Positions 24,346-33,443 of a stretch of DNA of 64,000 nucleotides are shown here, one piece after another. Source of the DNA: Bacteroidales bacterium UBA3143 (GTDB taxonomy: Bacteria > Bacteroidota > Bacteroidia > Bacteroidales > Dysgonomonadaceae). The stretch spans positions 1-64,000 of the forward strand of contig DEZB01000052.1 in assembly GCA_002364735.1 (NCBI GenBank), read 5' to 3'. Numbering within the stretch: position 1 is the first letter of the stretch; each line of letters begins with the position of its first letter. The position numbers and the translations under genes were made by a program. The notes beneath the pieces are model-generated. The model was given only the letters and a program-made list of their open reading frames with translations, made no database searches and was not told the origin of the DNA.

Positions 24346-25725
24346 ATGAAATCAGAAGATATAACATATCACACAAAAGAAAAAAAACTATTTATAGAGA
24401 CCTATGGTTGTCAAATGAATGTGGCAGACACAGAAGTTGTTGCCTCCATTATGGAAATGGATGGCTATAGCATCGTGAGTAGTGAAGAGGAGGCCGATGC
24501 CATTTTTGTAAACACTTGCGTCATTAGAGAAAGTGCAGAACAACGCGTTATACAGCGATTAGAATATTTTAATTCGGTAAAACGCAAACGAGATGGCAAA
24601 CTAATAATAGGTGTGTTGGGTTGCATGGCAGAAAGAGTTAAAGAAATTTTAATAGAACAACACCATGCAGATTTAGTGATTGGACCAGACTCCTACTTGG
24701 ATCTGCCCAACCTAATGAGTGCAGCCGAACAAGGCGAAAAGACCATGAACGTTGAATTATCTAAAACAGAAACATACAAAGATATTATACCTTTAAAAAT
24801 TGGAGGAAATGGAATATCAGGCTTCATCTCTATTATGCGAGGTTGCAACAATTTCTGTACTTACTGCATTGTACCATACACACGTGGAAGAGAAAGGAGC
24901 AGAGATGCCGAAAGCATCCTTAAAGAGCTGGACGATTTAAGAGAGAGAGGTTTTAAAGAAGTTACACTTTTGGGTCAGAATGTAAACTCGTATCTTTATT
25001 CGAACGGAAATGGCTCAATCGACTTCTCAGACTTGTTGGAGATGGTTGCTAAGCATGCACCTGATATGCGGGTTAGATTTATGACATCACACCCTAAGGA
25101 TATGACTGACAAAACACTCCACACTATTGCCAACAATAAAAATATATGCAACTTTATCCACTTACCTTTTCAATCTGGGAGTTCACGAATGCTTAAATTG
25201 ATGAATCGAAAATATGATAGAGAATGGTATTTAGGAAGAATTGAAGCAATAAGACGAATAATACCTGGCTGTGGACTTTCGACAGATATAATGTGTGGTT
25301 TTCATTCTGAAACTGATGAAGATCATCAAGAAACAATCTCGTTGATGAAGGAAGTTCAATTTGATACGGCCTTTATGTTTAAATATTCCGAAAGACCTGG
25401 AACATTTGCTTCTACCAAACTATCAGATAATGTATCAGAGGAAGTTAAGAAAAAACGCTTACAAGAAATTATTGACCTGCAACGCGAGCACATGGAACTA
25501 AGCAATCAAAAGGATGTGGGCAAAGAGTTTGAGGTGTTAATTGAAGGCTATTCTAAACGTTCTCGAAATCAATTTTTTGGCAGAACAGATGAAAGCAAAG
25601 TTGTTGTTTTTGATAAGAAATTTTATAAGATTGGTCAGACAGTACGTGTCAAAATAAATGGATACACATCTGCTACACTTATAGGTGAAACTATCGATAA
25701 AAAAAACCTCTCTTTTAAAGCATAA
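24346..25725 (+). CDS. miaB: tRNA-2-methylthio-N6-dimethylallyladenosine synthase
   Basis: 459 aa. A radical SAM methylthiotransferase acting on A37 of tRNAs. The N-terminal UPF0004 domain has three cluster Cys (22, 58, 93: ETYGCQMN, NTCVIR, LGCMAER). The radical SAM motif is RGCNNFCTYCIVPYTRGRE (Cys167, 171, 174). A TRAM domain follows (EVLIEGYSKRS...FFGRTDESKVVVF). An in-frame ATG at 24274 would add 24 residues (with KCCKDSNKTSN) not typical of the family, so 24346 is chosen. Monocistronic as far as can be seen. Confidence 0.96.
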   Translation: MKSEDITYHTKEKKLFIETYGCQMNVADTEVVASIMEMDGYSIVSSEEEADAIFVNTCVIRESAEQRVIQRLEYFNSVKRKRDGKLIIGVLGCMAERVKEILIEQHHADLVIGPDSYLDLPNLMSAAEQGEKTMNVELSKTETYKDIIPLKIGGNGISGFISIMRGCNNFCTYCIVPYTRGRERSRDAESILKELDDLRERGFKEVTLLGQNVNSYLYSNGNGSIDFSDLLEMVAKHAPDMRVRFMTSHPKDMTDKTLHTIANNKNICNFIHLPFQSGSSRMLKLMNRKYDREWYLGRIEAIRRIIPGCGLSTDIMCGFHSETDEDHQETISLMKEVQFDTAFMFKYSERPGTFASTKLSDNVSEEVKKKRLQEIIDLQREHMELSNQKDVGKEFEVLIEGYSKRSRNQFFGRTDESKVVVFDKKFYKIGQTVRVKINGYTSATLIGETIDKKNLSFKA

Positions 25726-25769
25726 AAATCTTTTTGTAAACAAAATGGCGCTATTAGATGTTTTATTAT

Positions 25770-25777
25770 TATATTTG
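25770..25777 (+). promoter_or_regulatory. -7 box of YtxH/holin-like operon
   Basis: TATATTTG, 64 bp before the first gene. No -33 element at the expected distance. Confidence 0.45.
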
Positions 25778-25841
25778 ACCAAACAAAGGTTTAGTTAAAT
25801 CAATTTATTAATAGCAATCTATAAACATTAAAAGAAACATT

Positions 25842-26087
25842 ATGAGAAATTCAGAATCAAAATTACTTCTTGGATTAGGAATCGGCGTTGCATTAGGAGC
25901 AGCTATTGGCTACATCATGGGCAATGACAAAAAAGAAGAATGGTTAGATCAAGCAAATGCATTTGCTGACAAAGTAAGAGCTAATGTAAAAACAGCTGTT
26001 TACAAAGGTAAAAGTGAAGTTGATGATCTCAAAGGAGACATCGAAGACATTACAGAAATAGCTAAAAAAGAATTATCTAAAAAGTAA
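25842..26087 (+). CDS. YtxH domain membrane protein
   Basis: 81 aa. A glycine-rich N-terminal membrane segment (LLLGLGIGVALGAAIGYIMG, 9-28) is followed by a basic/acidic amphipathic helix, the layout of the YtxH/gas-vesicle-like family linked to general stress in Firmicutes. First of three closely spaced genes (22-bp and 3-bp gaps) for small membrane-associated proteins. Confidence 0.85.
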   Translation: MRNSESKLLLGLGIGVALGAAIGYIMGNDKKEEWLDQANAFADKVRANVKTAVYKGKSEVDDLKGDIEDITEIAKKELSKK

Positions 26088-26109
26088 GAAAACAGTAAGT
26101 AACCAAACG

Positions 26110-26472
26110 ATGGCAGAAAAGAAAGTAAGTACGTTGTTCGAAGAAATGAAGGATGATTTATCTGGCTACATTTCCAATAGATTTCAACTTTTAAAGTTAC
26201 AAACCTATGCGAAAACAAGTAAAACTTCCGCATTATTACTTTTTGGAGTAATATTAATATTTGCTATTTTTTTAGCATTATGCATGTTTTTTACAACGTT
26301 AGCTATTTATCTCGGTGAAGTTTTAGATAGTATGTCATTGGGATTTGCAATAGTATCAACACTTACATTAGTTATTGTTATAGTTGCAATTTTGTCTCGC
26401 AAATCAATAAAAAGTAAGCTGACAAATATTATAGTTTCTCTTCTAATGGATGATGATGATAAAAAGAAATAA
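26110..26472 (+). CDS. Phage holin superfamily III-like membrane protein (DUF1469)
   Basis: 120 aa. Two adjacent membrane segments (about 40-65 and 73-95) with a charged N-terminal helix (STLFEEMKDDLSGYISNRFQ) and an Asp/Lys-rich tail. This is the Actinobacterial Holin-X/DUF1469 layout, which in bacterial chromosomes is usually paired with YtxH-type genes and is not part of a phage. No lysis genes are near. Confidence 0.8.
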   Translation: MAEKKVSTLFEEMKDDLSGYISNRFQLLKLQTYAKTSKTSALLLFGVILIFAIFLALCMFFTTLAIYLGEVLDSMSLGFAIVSTLTLVIVIVAILSRKSIKSKLTNIIVSLLMDDDDKKK

Positions 26473-26475
26473 CAT

Positions 26476-26850
26476 ATGAAAACATACAAATTAACCCCAT
26501 TAGATCAGCTTCTGCTGGAAGAAAAACAATTGCGCGAAGAGATAAAAGTCTCCGAACAGAAAATGGTTTTTCAGCTTCAGTATCTTAATGACAACTGGGG
26601 ATCAATGTTACTAAATGGTATCACTTCAACAGTTAAGAGCAGAGTAAGCAACACTATTGAACATCTCTCACTCATCGCATCTTCACCTTATGTTACAAGA
26701 GCAATTGGTGGAGGATGGGGTGGTCTTCTTCTGTCGAATTACAAATTGTTAGGTTCTATGGGATGGAAAATCATAAAACCCATAGCATTAACGTTACTTA
26801 CTCGAAAAGCAAAAACAATGCTATTTCCAAAAAGGAAAAGGGGTAGATAA
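26476..26850 (+). CDS. Small protein of YtxH/holin operon
   Basis: 124 aa, starts 3 bp after the preceding stop. An N-terminal charged coiled-coil-like part (LDQLLLEEKQLREEIKVSEQKM) is followed by a moderately hydrophobic glycine-rich region (AIGGGWGGLLLSNYKLLGSMGW) and a strongly basic C-terminus (FPKRKRGR). Not recognised as a named family; conserved-operon position suggests it works with the two membrane proteins before it. Confidence 0.72.
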   Translation: MKTYKLTPLDQLLLEEKQLREEIKVSEQKMVFQLQYLNDNWGSMLLNGITSTVKSRVSNTIEHLSLIASSPYVTRAIGGGWGGLLLSNYKLLGSMGWKIIKPIALTLLTRKAKTMLFPKRKRGR

Positions 26851-26898
26851 ATTTTATTTTATTGGTGTGGCAGAATAGATTTTTTCAAACACATCATT

Positions 26899-29187
26899 TT
26901 ATTTAGCAATCGAACGGTGGACGGTATTTATACCGTCCACTTTTGTTATTAACGAACATATATGCTGAACATCCTTAACGCTATGAACACTTAAATCCAT
27001 GTGTCCATCAAATATACCATCTTTTGAAGAGATATTCAACCCTCTAATACTAACACTTGGATCTTCTGATACTTTTGAGATTATCCGATTAAGTATACCT
27101 GCCTTATCTATACCAGTGAAGGTGATAGAGGCTTTAAAAGTGTACTGTTTATAATCTCCCCAAGAAACTTCTATCACCCTATTTCCAAAGTTAGACTTGA
27201 GTTTGATGCCAGTAGGACATGAACTCTTATGTACTTCAACTTCTTCTTTATTATTTATAAAACCAAAAACATCATCACCTGGTAGTGGGTCGCAACAAGT
27301 AGGAACAATAAAATTTTTGCTATAGTTTTTTTCTGTTAAACTATAAATCTCTTTTCTATTAACAGTATCTTTGTCAGTCTTTGCCTTTTTTTCGTCATCT
27401 TTTCCATCCGTTTTTATTCCTTCAGACACACCATCTTCTGACGATTTTCTCATTGCGTGATATGCTTGTTTCATATAACGCATTAATAAATTATCAGACT
27501 GTTTTTCTGTATCTATCTTATAAAATTTTGTTTTGTCTTGAGGCAGCTCTATTTCGTTAACACCAATGAGATAAAATAAATCTTCTAATTTTTCAATTTT
27601 ATAATAATGAAGAATTTTGTTTAGCATGTTTCGTTCTACAGGTTTCGAATCGAACAGCTTTTCGAGTTTCACTTTACCAGCTTTAGCAATTGTCCTTTTT
27701 TCACGTCGCAAAGCAGCCTCTATTTTAGTTCTTGCTTTAGCAGTTGTTACGTAGTTTAGCCATTCGGGTTGAGGCTTTTGAGTAGCAGAAGTCAATATTT
27801 CAATTTGATCCCCACTATTAAGCTTCTGACTTAATGGGACTAATCTATGATTCACTTTAGCACCAAGGCACGTATCTCCAATATCTGTGTGTAGAATATA
27901 AGCAAAATCGAGAGCAGTTGCACCTTGAGGAAGTGTTTTTATATCACCCTTGGGTGTAAAAACAAATATCTCCATTGCAAAGAGGTTTAACTTGATGGTG
28001 TCAAGAAAATCAACTGCATTTGGATTTGGATTCGATAAAATTTCTTGTATCGTTTTCAACCATTTATCCAGTTCGGTATCTTCCTCAACTCTGTTGGCTT
28101 TATATTTCCAATGAGCAGCAAAACCTTTTTCTGCAATGTCATCCATTCTCCGACTACGAATCTGAATCTCTATCCACTTTCCATCAGGACCCATAACAGT
28201 TAAATGCAGTGCTTGATATCCATTTGATTTTGGACGACTTACCCAATCTCTAATTCTATCTGGACGGAGTTTGTATATATCAGTAATGGCAGAGTAAATG
28301 TCCCAACATTGTTTCTTTTCATCCATGCCAGGGAAAATTTCGAATATTATTCTGACAGCAAACAAGTCATATATTTCTTCGAAGTCAACTTTTTTTGTCT
28401 CCATTTTATTATAAATGGAGTAAACAGATTTCACACGCGCTCGCATTTCATATTCAATGTCCATTTTGTCTAATTCAGCCACGACTGGTTTTGCAAAATT
28501 TTCATATATCTTATTACGCTCTCTATCTGTTTCTTTTATTTTTGCTGTAATATCTGCAAAAGTTTCAGGATGTTCGTATTTAAAGCAGAGTTCTTCCAAT
28601 TCAGTTTTTATGGCAAACAAACCAAGACGATGTGCCAAAGGCGCATAAATAAACATTGTTTCGCCTGTAATTTTATATTGTTTGGCAGGAGCCATTGAAG
28701 ATAGGGTGCGCATATTGTGAAGACGATCTGCAATTTTTATGAGAATTACACGAATGTCATTCGACATAGTTAACAACAACTTCCTGAAGTTTTCAGCTTG
28801 AGCAGAAACATTACTGCCAAACATACCGCTTGATATCTTAGTGAGACCGTCTACAATTTGTGAAATGCGATCACCAAAAATCATTTTAATGTCTTCCACA
28901 GTATACTCAGTATCTTCTACCACATCATGCAACAATGCAGAAGAGATAGAAGTAGACCCAAGCCCTATTTCTTTGGACACAATGCGAGCTACTGCTAATG
29001 GATGCATTATATATGGCTCGCCAGAACGACGGCGAGTTCCCTTATGTGCTTCATGGGCAATGTTAAATGCCTTCGTTATTATATCAACCTTTTTGCGGTG
29101 ATTAGACGAAAGGTAATCATCAAGAAGAGCTTGAAACTCATCTTGAATCATCTTATCTTCATTCAATATTTTATTGACTTCATCCAT
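26899..29187 (-). CDS. RelA/SpoT bifunctional (p)ppGpp synthetase/hydrolase
   Basis: 762 aa. The N-terminal HD hydrolase domain is intact: HPLAVARIV (His62 region), LLHDVVEDTEYT (His87-Asp88) and LIKIADRLHNMRTL. The synthetase domain carries RVKSVYSIYNKM, YDLFAVRIIF and GYQALHLTV. A TGS domain follows (FTPKGDIKTLPQGATALDFAY), then a linker rich in Lys/Asp (about 590-625) and a C-terminal ACT domain. Both catalytic halves look functional, so it should make and degrade the stringent alarmone. The last codons contain a perfect hairpin that probably terminates the opposite-strand operon. No neighbour on its strand within 200 bp. Confidence 0.95.
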   Translation of the reverse strand: MDEVNKILNEDKMIQDEFQALLDDYLSSNHRKKVDIITKAFNIAHEAHKGTRRRSGEPYIMHPLAVARIVSKEIGLGSTSISSALLHDVVEDTEYTVEDIKMIFGDRISQIVDGLTKISSGMFGSNVSAQAENFRKLLLTMSNDIRVILIKIADRLHNMRTLSSMAPAKQYKITGETMFIYAPLAHRLGLFAIKTELEELCFKYEHPETFADITAKIKETDRERNKIYENFAKPVVAELDKMDIEYEMRARVKSVYSIYNKMETKKVDFEEIYDLFAVRIIFEIFPGMDEKKQCWDIYSAITDIYKLRPDRIRDWVSRPKSNGYQALHLTVMGPDGKWIEIQIRSRRMDDIAEKGFAAHWKYKANRVEEDTELDKWLKTIQEILSNPNPNAVDFLDTIKLNLFAMEIFVFTPKGDIKTLPQGATALDFAYILHTDIGDTCLGAKVNHRLVPLSQKLNSGDQIEILTSATQKPQPEWLNYVTTAKARTKIEAALRREKRTIAKAGKVKLEKLFDSKPVERNMLNKILHYYKIEKLEDLFYLIGVNEIELPQDKTKFYKIDTEKQSDNLLMRYMKQAYHAMRKSSEDGVSEGIKTDGKDDEKKAKTDKDTVNRKEIYSLTEKNYSKNFIVPTCCDPLPGDDVFGFINNKEEVEVHKSSCPTGIKLKSNFGNRVIEVSWGDYKQYTFKASITFTGIDKAGILNRIISKVSEDPSVSIRGLNISSKDGIFDGHMDLSVHSVKDVQHICSLITKVDGINTVHRSIAK
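26917..26944 (+). terminator. Plus-strand terminator inside 3' end of RelA/SpoT gene
   Basis: A 10-bp perfect stem GTGGACGGTA / TACCGTCCAC with loop TTTA, followed on the plus strand by TTTTGTTATT. It lies 66 bp after the YtxH operon stop, and within the final codons of the convergent gene. Confidence 0.65.
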
Positions 29188-29360
29188 ATTAATAGAAAAA
29201 TCTTGCTTATATTAGTACAAGATTGATTATTGTTACAACGAAGTTACAAATAAATAAGCAAAACTCGTTGTAACTGATAAATATTAATTTGCTGTTGGTT
29301 TACATGCTTTTTACTTTCATAAAAAGAACATCTTTATTTCAAAAACTAATTATCAAATTA

Positions 29361-29400
29361 GCTATAAAAAACCGAATGAAGATTCGGCTTTTTTATAGCT
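29361..29400. terminator. Bidirectional terminator after DUF4301 gene
   Basis: Stem CCGAAT / ATTCGG with loop gaag, extended by A and T runs to the AGCTATAAAAAA ends. It ends the minus-strand DUF4301 gene. Confidence 0.85.
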
Positions 29401-29426
29401 AAACAAAGAATTAAGAGAATAGAAGA

Positions 29427-30953
29427 TTATTGGTGTTCATCTCTCAACAAATCATTTACTGTTTTAACAGGGTTGAATGTACTTATTGGGACTTCCACAA
29501 AGATGGTATTCCAATCACTCATAGCCCCATTCCATAAACCAGGAAGTTCAAGCGCTTTCAACGGTTTGCCACTTTTAGATTTGGAAGAGATAAATCCTGT
29601 TTCTTTGTCTACGTAGTCAAGTAAATTATACTTCTCCCCTTTTCTGTTTTTCACTCCACACACCAAATCAACAGGGTTGAAATGTGTAGCTTTATCGGCA
29701 AACTTTTCAAAGGTTTCATCGTCAATTTGCGATGCTTCTAATATTTGAGGCGAATAACTACCATCTTTATTCTTAACAATAAAAGGACCTCCACCAGGTT
29801 CGCCTTCGTTTTTGACCATGCCACAAACTCTGAAAGGACGATCTAACTTTGTCTTCATGTAATCAACCATCTCTTTTTTATTGTTTTCTGAAATCTGGCT
29901 GGTTGTTGTACATAATTCTGTTTCAATGAAATTCTTGATTTCATCTAATTCATCTGCTGAATAATTATCTGATTCTAATTTCTCCAAATAAGCAAATGCT
30001 TTTCTTTGCATTTGTACCAAAACACCCGCAATCATTTTTTTATATTTAGCATCATCTTCTTTATATTTATCTGGCACAACATTATCTATGTTTTTCACGA
30101 AGATAACATCCGATTGTAAATCATTCAGATTTTCTATTAGCGCACCATGTCCGCCTGGACGAAATAGTAATTGCCCCTCGTCTCTGAAAGGCTTATTGTC
30201 TAAATCAACAGCTATTGTGTCAGTAGATGGTTTCTGTATGCTAAATGATACATTAAAAGTTGCATTGAGCGATTTTTCTAATTCATCTCTTTTCTCCTCC
30301 AGCAATTCTTTGAATAAATCTTCATGATGTGGAGAAATTGTGAAATGAACATTTACATTGTTTTTGGCATCTTTTGCATACATAGTTCCTTCCACTAAAT
30401 GCTCTTCCATAGGTGTTCTCTTTTTATCTTTATCTTTGTAGGAATGAAAAAGTAACAATCCCTTTGGAAGTTCTCCATAATTTAATCCATCTTCGTTTAA
30501 AAGTAACTGCACGACTTTTTTATAGTCTTTATCGGATATGAGTTCGTCAATGCTTTCATCATATGTTTTTGAGCTCAAACTATTCAAAACATCATAAAAA
30601 GCAAAAGAATGAATATTCTCGAAGAAATCTTTTTCAAAGTCAGTTGTGGGAGTTTCATAGTTGCTTTCTAAAAATGCAAAGAGGTCTTTAAACATTCTAC
30701 TGGCAGCTCCAGAAGCAGGAACAAACTTTGTCACCACTTTGTCTGTCATTAAATATGAATCCCAAATCGAAATATATTTTTTCAAGTCCTGGTCATTAAC
30801 CTTTACAACTCCTTCACCAATTGAGGCAGGCGCTTGAATTTCTAATGACGGAATACCATTCACGAAATAATTCAACTGCTCATTAATCTTCTCTTTAGAA
30901 ATTCCTTTTTCTTTTAATTGGTTCTCATCTTCTACTGAATATGTATACTGCAT
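29427..30953 (-). CDS. DUF4301 family protein
   Basis: 508 aa, a Bacteroidetes-enriched family of unknown function. Conserved-looking blocks: VTKFVPASGAASRMFKDLF (about 76-94), HLVEGTMYAKDAKNNVNVHFTISPHHE, LFRPGGHGALIENLNDL and VDLVCGVKNRKGEKYNLLDYVD. The GAASRMF loop and the FRPGGHGAL segment resemble nucleotide- or sugar-nucleotide-binding loops, but the family has no established reaction known to me. No signal peptide, so cytoplasmic. Monocistronic with its own -7 box and terminator. Confidence 0.88.
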   Translation of the reverse strand: MQYTYSVEDENQLKEKGISKEKINEQLNYFVNGIPSLEIQAPASIGEGVVKVNDQDLKKYISIWDSYLMTDKVVTKFVPASGAASRMFKDLFAFLESNYETPTTDFEKDFFENIHSFAFYDVLNSLSSKTYDESIDELISDKDYKKVVQLLLNEDGLNYGELPKGLLLFHSYKDKDKKRTPMEEHLVEGTMYAKDAKNNVNVHFTISPHHEDLFKELLEEKRDELEKSLNATFNVSFSIQKPSTDTIAVDLDNKPFRDEGQLLFRPGGHGALIENLNDLQSDVIFVKNIDNVVPDKYKEDDAKYKKMIAGVLVQMQRKAFAYLEKLESDNYSADELDEIKNFIETELCTTTSQISENNKKEMVDYMKTKLDRPFRVCGMVKNEGEPGGGPFIVKNKDGSYSPQILEASQIDDETFEKFADKATHFNPVDLVCGVKNRKGEKYNLLDYVDKETGFISSKSKSGKPLKALELPGLWNGAMSDWNTIFVEVPISTFNPVKTVNDLLRDEHQ

Positions 30954-31012
30954 GATATGTAAGTTTATTGATTAATTAATGTTACTTCCGTGTTGTCAAA
31001 ATCAAAGTTAAT

Positions 31013-31020
31013 CAAAATAA
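31013..31020 (-). promoter_or_regulatory. -7 box of DUF4301 gene
   Basis: CAAAGTTA, read TAACTTTG on the minus strand, 60 bp before the start codon. Confidence 0.45.
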
Positions 31021-31101
31021 CAATATAATTATAATTGGCATGCACTTAAAAATGGGATTATTTAGTTGTATTACAAAAAAAACTATATGACATGTCTGCC
31101 A

Positions 31102-31133
31102 TTTAGTCATACAATAGGTCGTTTTTATCTTTG
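31102..31133 (+). promoter_or_regulatory. Promoter of dnaK
   Basis: TTTA at 31102-31105 (one mismatch to TTTG), a 20-bp spacer, then TATCTTTG at 31126-31133. Initiation near 31139 gives a leader of about 74 nt. No CIRCE-type inverted repeat was seen. Confidence 0.55.
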
Positions 31134-31212
31134 GCATCAAATTTGAAGTAATATAGATAGAAACAATTAAAAGAACAATATAAATTAAAACAACTAATTA
31201 ATTAAATAGATT

Positions 31213-33117
31213 ATGGGAAAAATAATAGGAATTGACTTAGGAACTACAAACTCGTGTGTTTCAGTAATGGAAGGTAACGAGCCTGTAGTAATTACAAACA
31301 ACGAAGGAAAGCGTACAACTCCTTCAATTGTTGCTTTTGTAGAAGGTGGTGAACGCAAAGTGGGAGATCCTGCAAAACGTCAAGCAATCACAAACCCCGA
31401 AAAGACGGTTTTCTCTATAAAAACATTTATGGGTGAGACTTATGACCAAGTTCAAAAAGAAACTGGACGAGTATCCTATAAAGTAGTAAAAGGTGACAAT
31501 AACACTCCTCGTGTAGACATTGACGGAAGATTGTACACTCCACAAGAGATATCTGCAATCATTTTGCAGAAAATGAAAAAAACAGCTGAAGACTATTTGG
31601 GTCAAGAAGTAAACGAGGCAGTTATTACTGTACCAGCATATTTTAGCGATGCGCAGCGCCAAGCTACAAAAGAGGCTGGAGAAATTGCAGGTTTAAATGT
31701 TCGTCGTATTGTAAATGAGCCTACAGCTGCATCATTAGCTTATGGTTTAGACAAGAAACACAAGGACATGAAAATTGCTGTTTTCGACCTTGGAGGAGGA
31801 ACTTTTGATATTTCTATCCTTGAGTTAGGAGATGGCGTATTTGAAGTAAAATCTACCAATGGTGACACTCACTTGGGTGGAGACGATTTTGACCACGAAA
31901 TTATTGACTGGTTAGCCGAAGAGTTTTTAAAAGACGAAGGCATTGATTTACGCAAAGACCCAATGGCTTTACAACGTTTGAAAGAAGCTGCCGAAAAAGC
32001 AAAAGTAGAATTATCAACTGCAACAAGCACTGAGATTAATCTACCATACATTATGCCAGTTGATGGTATTCCAAAGCATTTGGTTAAAACATTAACTCGC
32101 GCTAAATTTGAGCAACTTGTTGACGGACTCTTGCAAAAATGTGTTGGTCCATGTAACGCTGCAATTAAAGATGCAGGTATGACAACATCTGATATTGATG
32201 AAGTAATTTTAGTAGGAGGTTCAACACGTATTCCTGCAGTGCAAGAATTAGTAGAGAAGCTATTTGGAAAAACTCCATCAAAAGGAGTAAATCCTGATGA
32301 GGTAGTGGCTGTTGGTGCAGCAATTCAAGGTGCAGTTTTAAGCGGAGACGTTAAGGATGTATTATTACTTGATGTAACTCCTCTTTCCTTAGGTATTGAA
32401 ACAATGGGCGGTGTTACTACAAAACTTATTGAAGCAAACACTACCATTCCAACTAAGAAGAGTGAGACTTTCTCAACAGCATCAGACAATCAACCTTCTG
32501 TACAAATCAATGTATTGCAAGGAGAGCGAAGTATGGCGCGCGACAACAAACAAATTGGTGTGTTTAACTTAGACGGCATACCACCAGCACCACGCGGAGT
32601 TCCTCAAATTGAAGTTACGTTTGATATTGATGCAAATGGTATACTTAACGTGTCTGCAAAAGATAAAGCTACAGGTAAAGAGCAACGCATTCGTATTGAA
32701 GCCTCATCTGGTTTGAGCGAAGATGAAATTAAGCGCATGAAAGATGAAGCTGCAGCTAATGCGGAAGCAGACCAAAAAGAGAAAGAAAAAATTGATAAGC
32801 TAAACCAAGCTGACACAATGATTTTCCAAACGGAAAAACAACTAAAAGACCTTGGAGACAAGCTTCCAGCTGATAAAAAAGCTCCTATAGAAGAAGCGTT
32901 AGCTAAACTAAAGGAAGCTCATAAAGCTCAAAACCTTGAAGGTATTGATGCAGCTACGGCTGAATTGAACACAGTGTTCCAAGCCGCATCACAAGACATG
33001 TATAATGCACAAAATGCTGGAGCAGAAGGTGCAGGCCCTCAACCAGGAGGAGAACAAGGACCTGACAACAAGTCGAATGATGATGATGTTACTGACGTTG
33101 ATTTTGAGGAAGTATAA
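31213..33117 (+). CDS. dnaK: Chaperone DnaK (Hsp70)
   Basis: 634 aa, full length. ATPase domain landmarks: IIGIDLGTTNSCVSV, AVITVPAYFSDAQRQATK, IVNEPTAASLAYGLD, AVFDLGGGTFDISIL and VILVGGSTRIPAVQ. The substrate-binding domain (DVTPLSLGIET, GERSMARDNKQIG) and helical lid follow, ending in a disordered Gly/Pro/Gln-rich stretch and the DnaJ/GrpE-typical acidic C-terminus DVTDVDFEEV. dnaJ and grpE are not adjacent; the gene stands alone between its promoter and terminator. Confidence 0.98.
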   Translation: MGKIIGIDLGTTNSCVSVMEGNEPVVITNNEGKRTTPSIVAFVEGGERKVGDPAKRQAITNPEKTVFSIKTFMGETYDQVQKETGRVSYKVVKGDNNTPRVDIDGRLYTPQEISAIILQKMKKTAEDYLGQEVNEAVITVPAYFSDAQRQATKEAGEIAGLNVRRIVNEPTAASLAYGLDKKHKDMKIAVFDLGGGTFDISILELGDGVFEVKSTNGDTHLGGDDFDHEIIDWLAEEFLKDEGIDLRKDPMALQRLKEAAEKAKVELSTATSTEINLPYIMPVDGIPKHLVKTLTRAKFEQLVDGLLQKCVGPCNAAIKDAGMTTSDIDEVILVGGSTRIPAVQELVEKLFGKTPSKGVNPDEVVAVGAAIQGAVLSGDVKDVLLLDVTPLSLGIETMGGVTTKLIEANTTIPTKKSETFSTASDNQPSVQINVLQGERSMARDNKQIGVFNLDGIPPAPRGVPQIEVTFDIDANGILNVSAKDKATGKEQRIRIEASSGLSEDEIKRMKDEAAANAEADQKEKEKIDKLNQADTMIFQTEKQLKDLGDKLPADKKAPIEEALAKLKEAHKAQNLEGIDAATAELNTVFQAASQDMYNAQNAGAEGAGPQPGGEQGPDNKSNDDDVTDVDFEEV

Positions 33118-33157
33118 TCTGAGAATGGCAACGACATAAAAATCAAATGATTATTTA

Positions 33158-33195
33158 ATCGCAACAGAAGAGAGTCTCTGTTGCGATTTTTTTTT
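33158..33195 (+). terminator. Intrinsic terminator of dnaK
   Basis: An 11-bp stem ATCGCAACAGA / TCTGTTGCGAT with an 8-nt loop and a run of nine T. Confidence 0.92.
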
Positions 33196-33443
33196 GCTTT
33201 TAATTTATGGTATTTATTTCAGCAGTAGAAAAATAGAGAACAAAAGGAAGACTCATCTTGGTGTTTAATTATATCCTAACTTCAACTAAGCTTAAAGAGA
33301 AAGTAAAACAATTCTTTGAAAAATACACACTCCTCTTTCATTTTCCTTTCTAATAAACAATTTGCCCAAATGTTAAACCATTATCAATAGATGATGTCAT
33401 ATATGTAAACAGAAAAAGATAAACCCATTAAAACCCTACAGAT

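Noticed and set aside
26110..26472. Holin-like protein as a sign of prophage
   Set aside because: No phage structural, lysis or integrase genes nearby; the YtxH/DUF1469 pairing is a chromosomal housekeeping arrangement.
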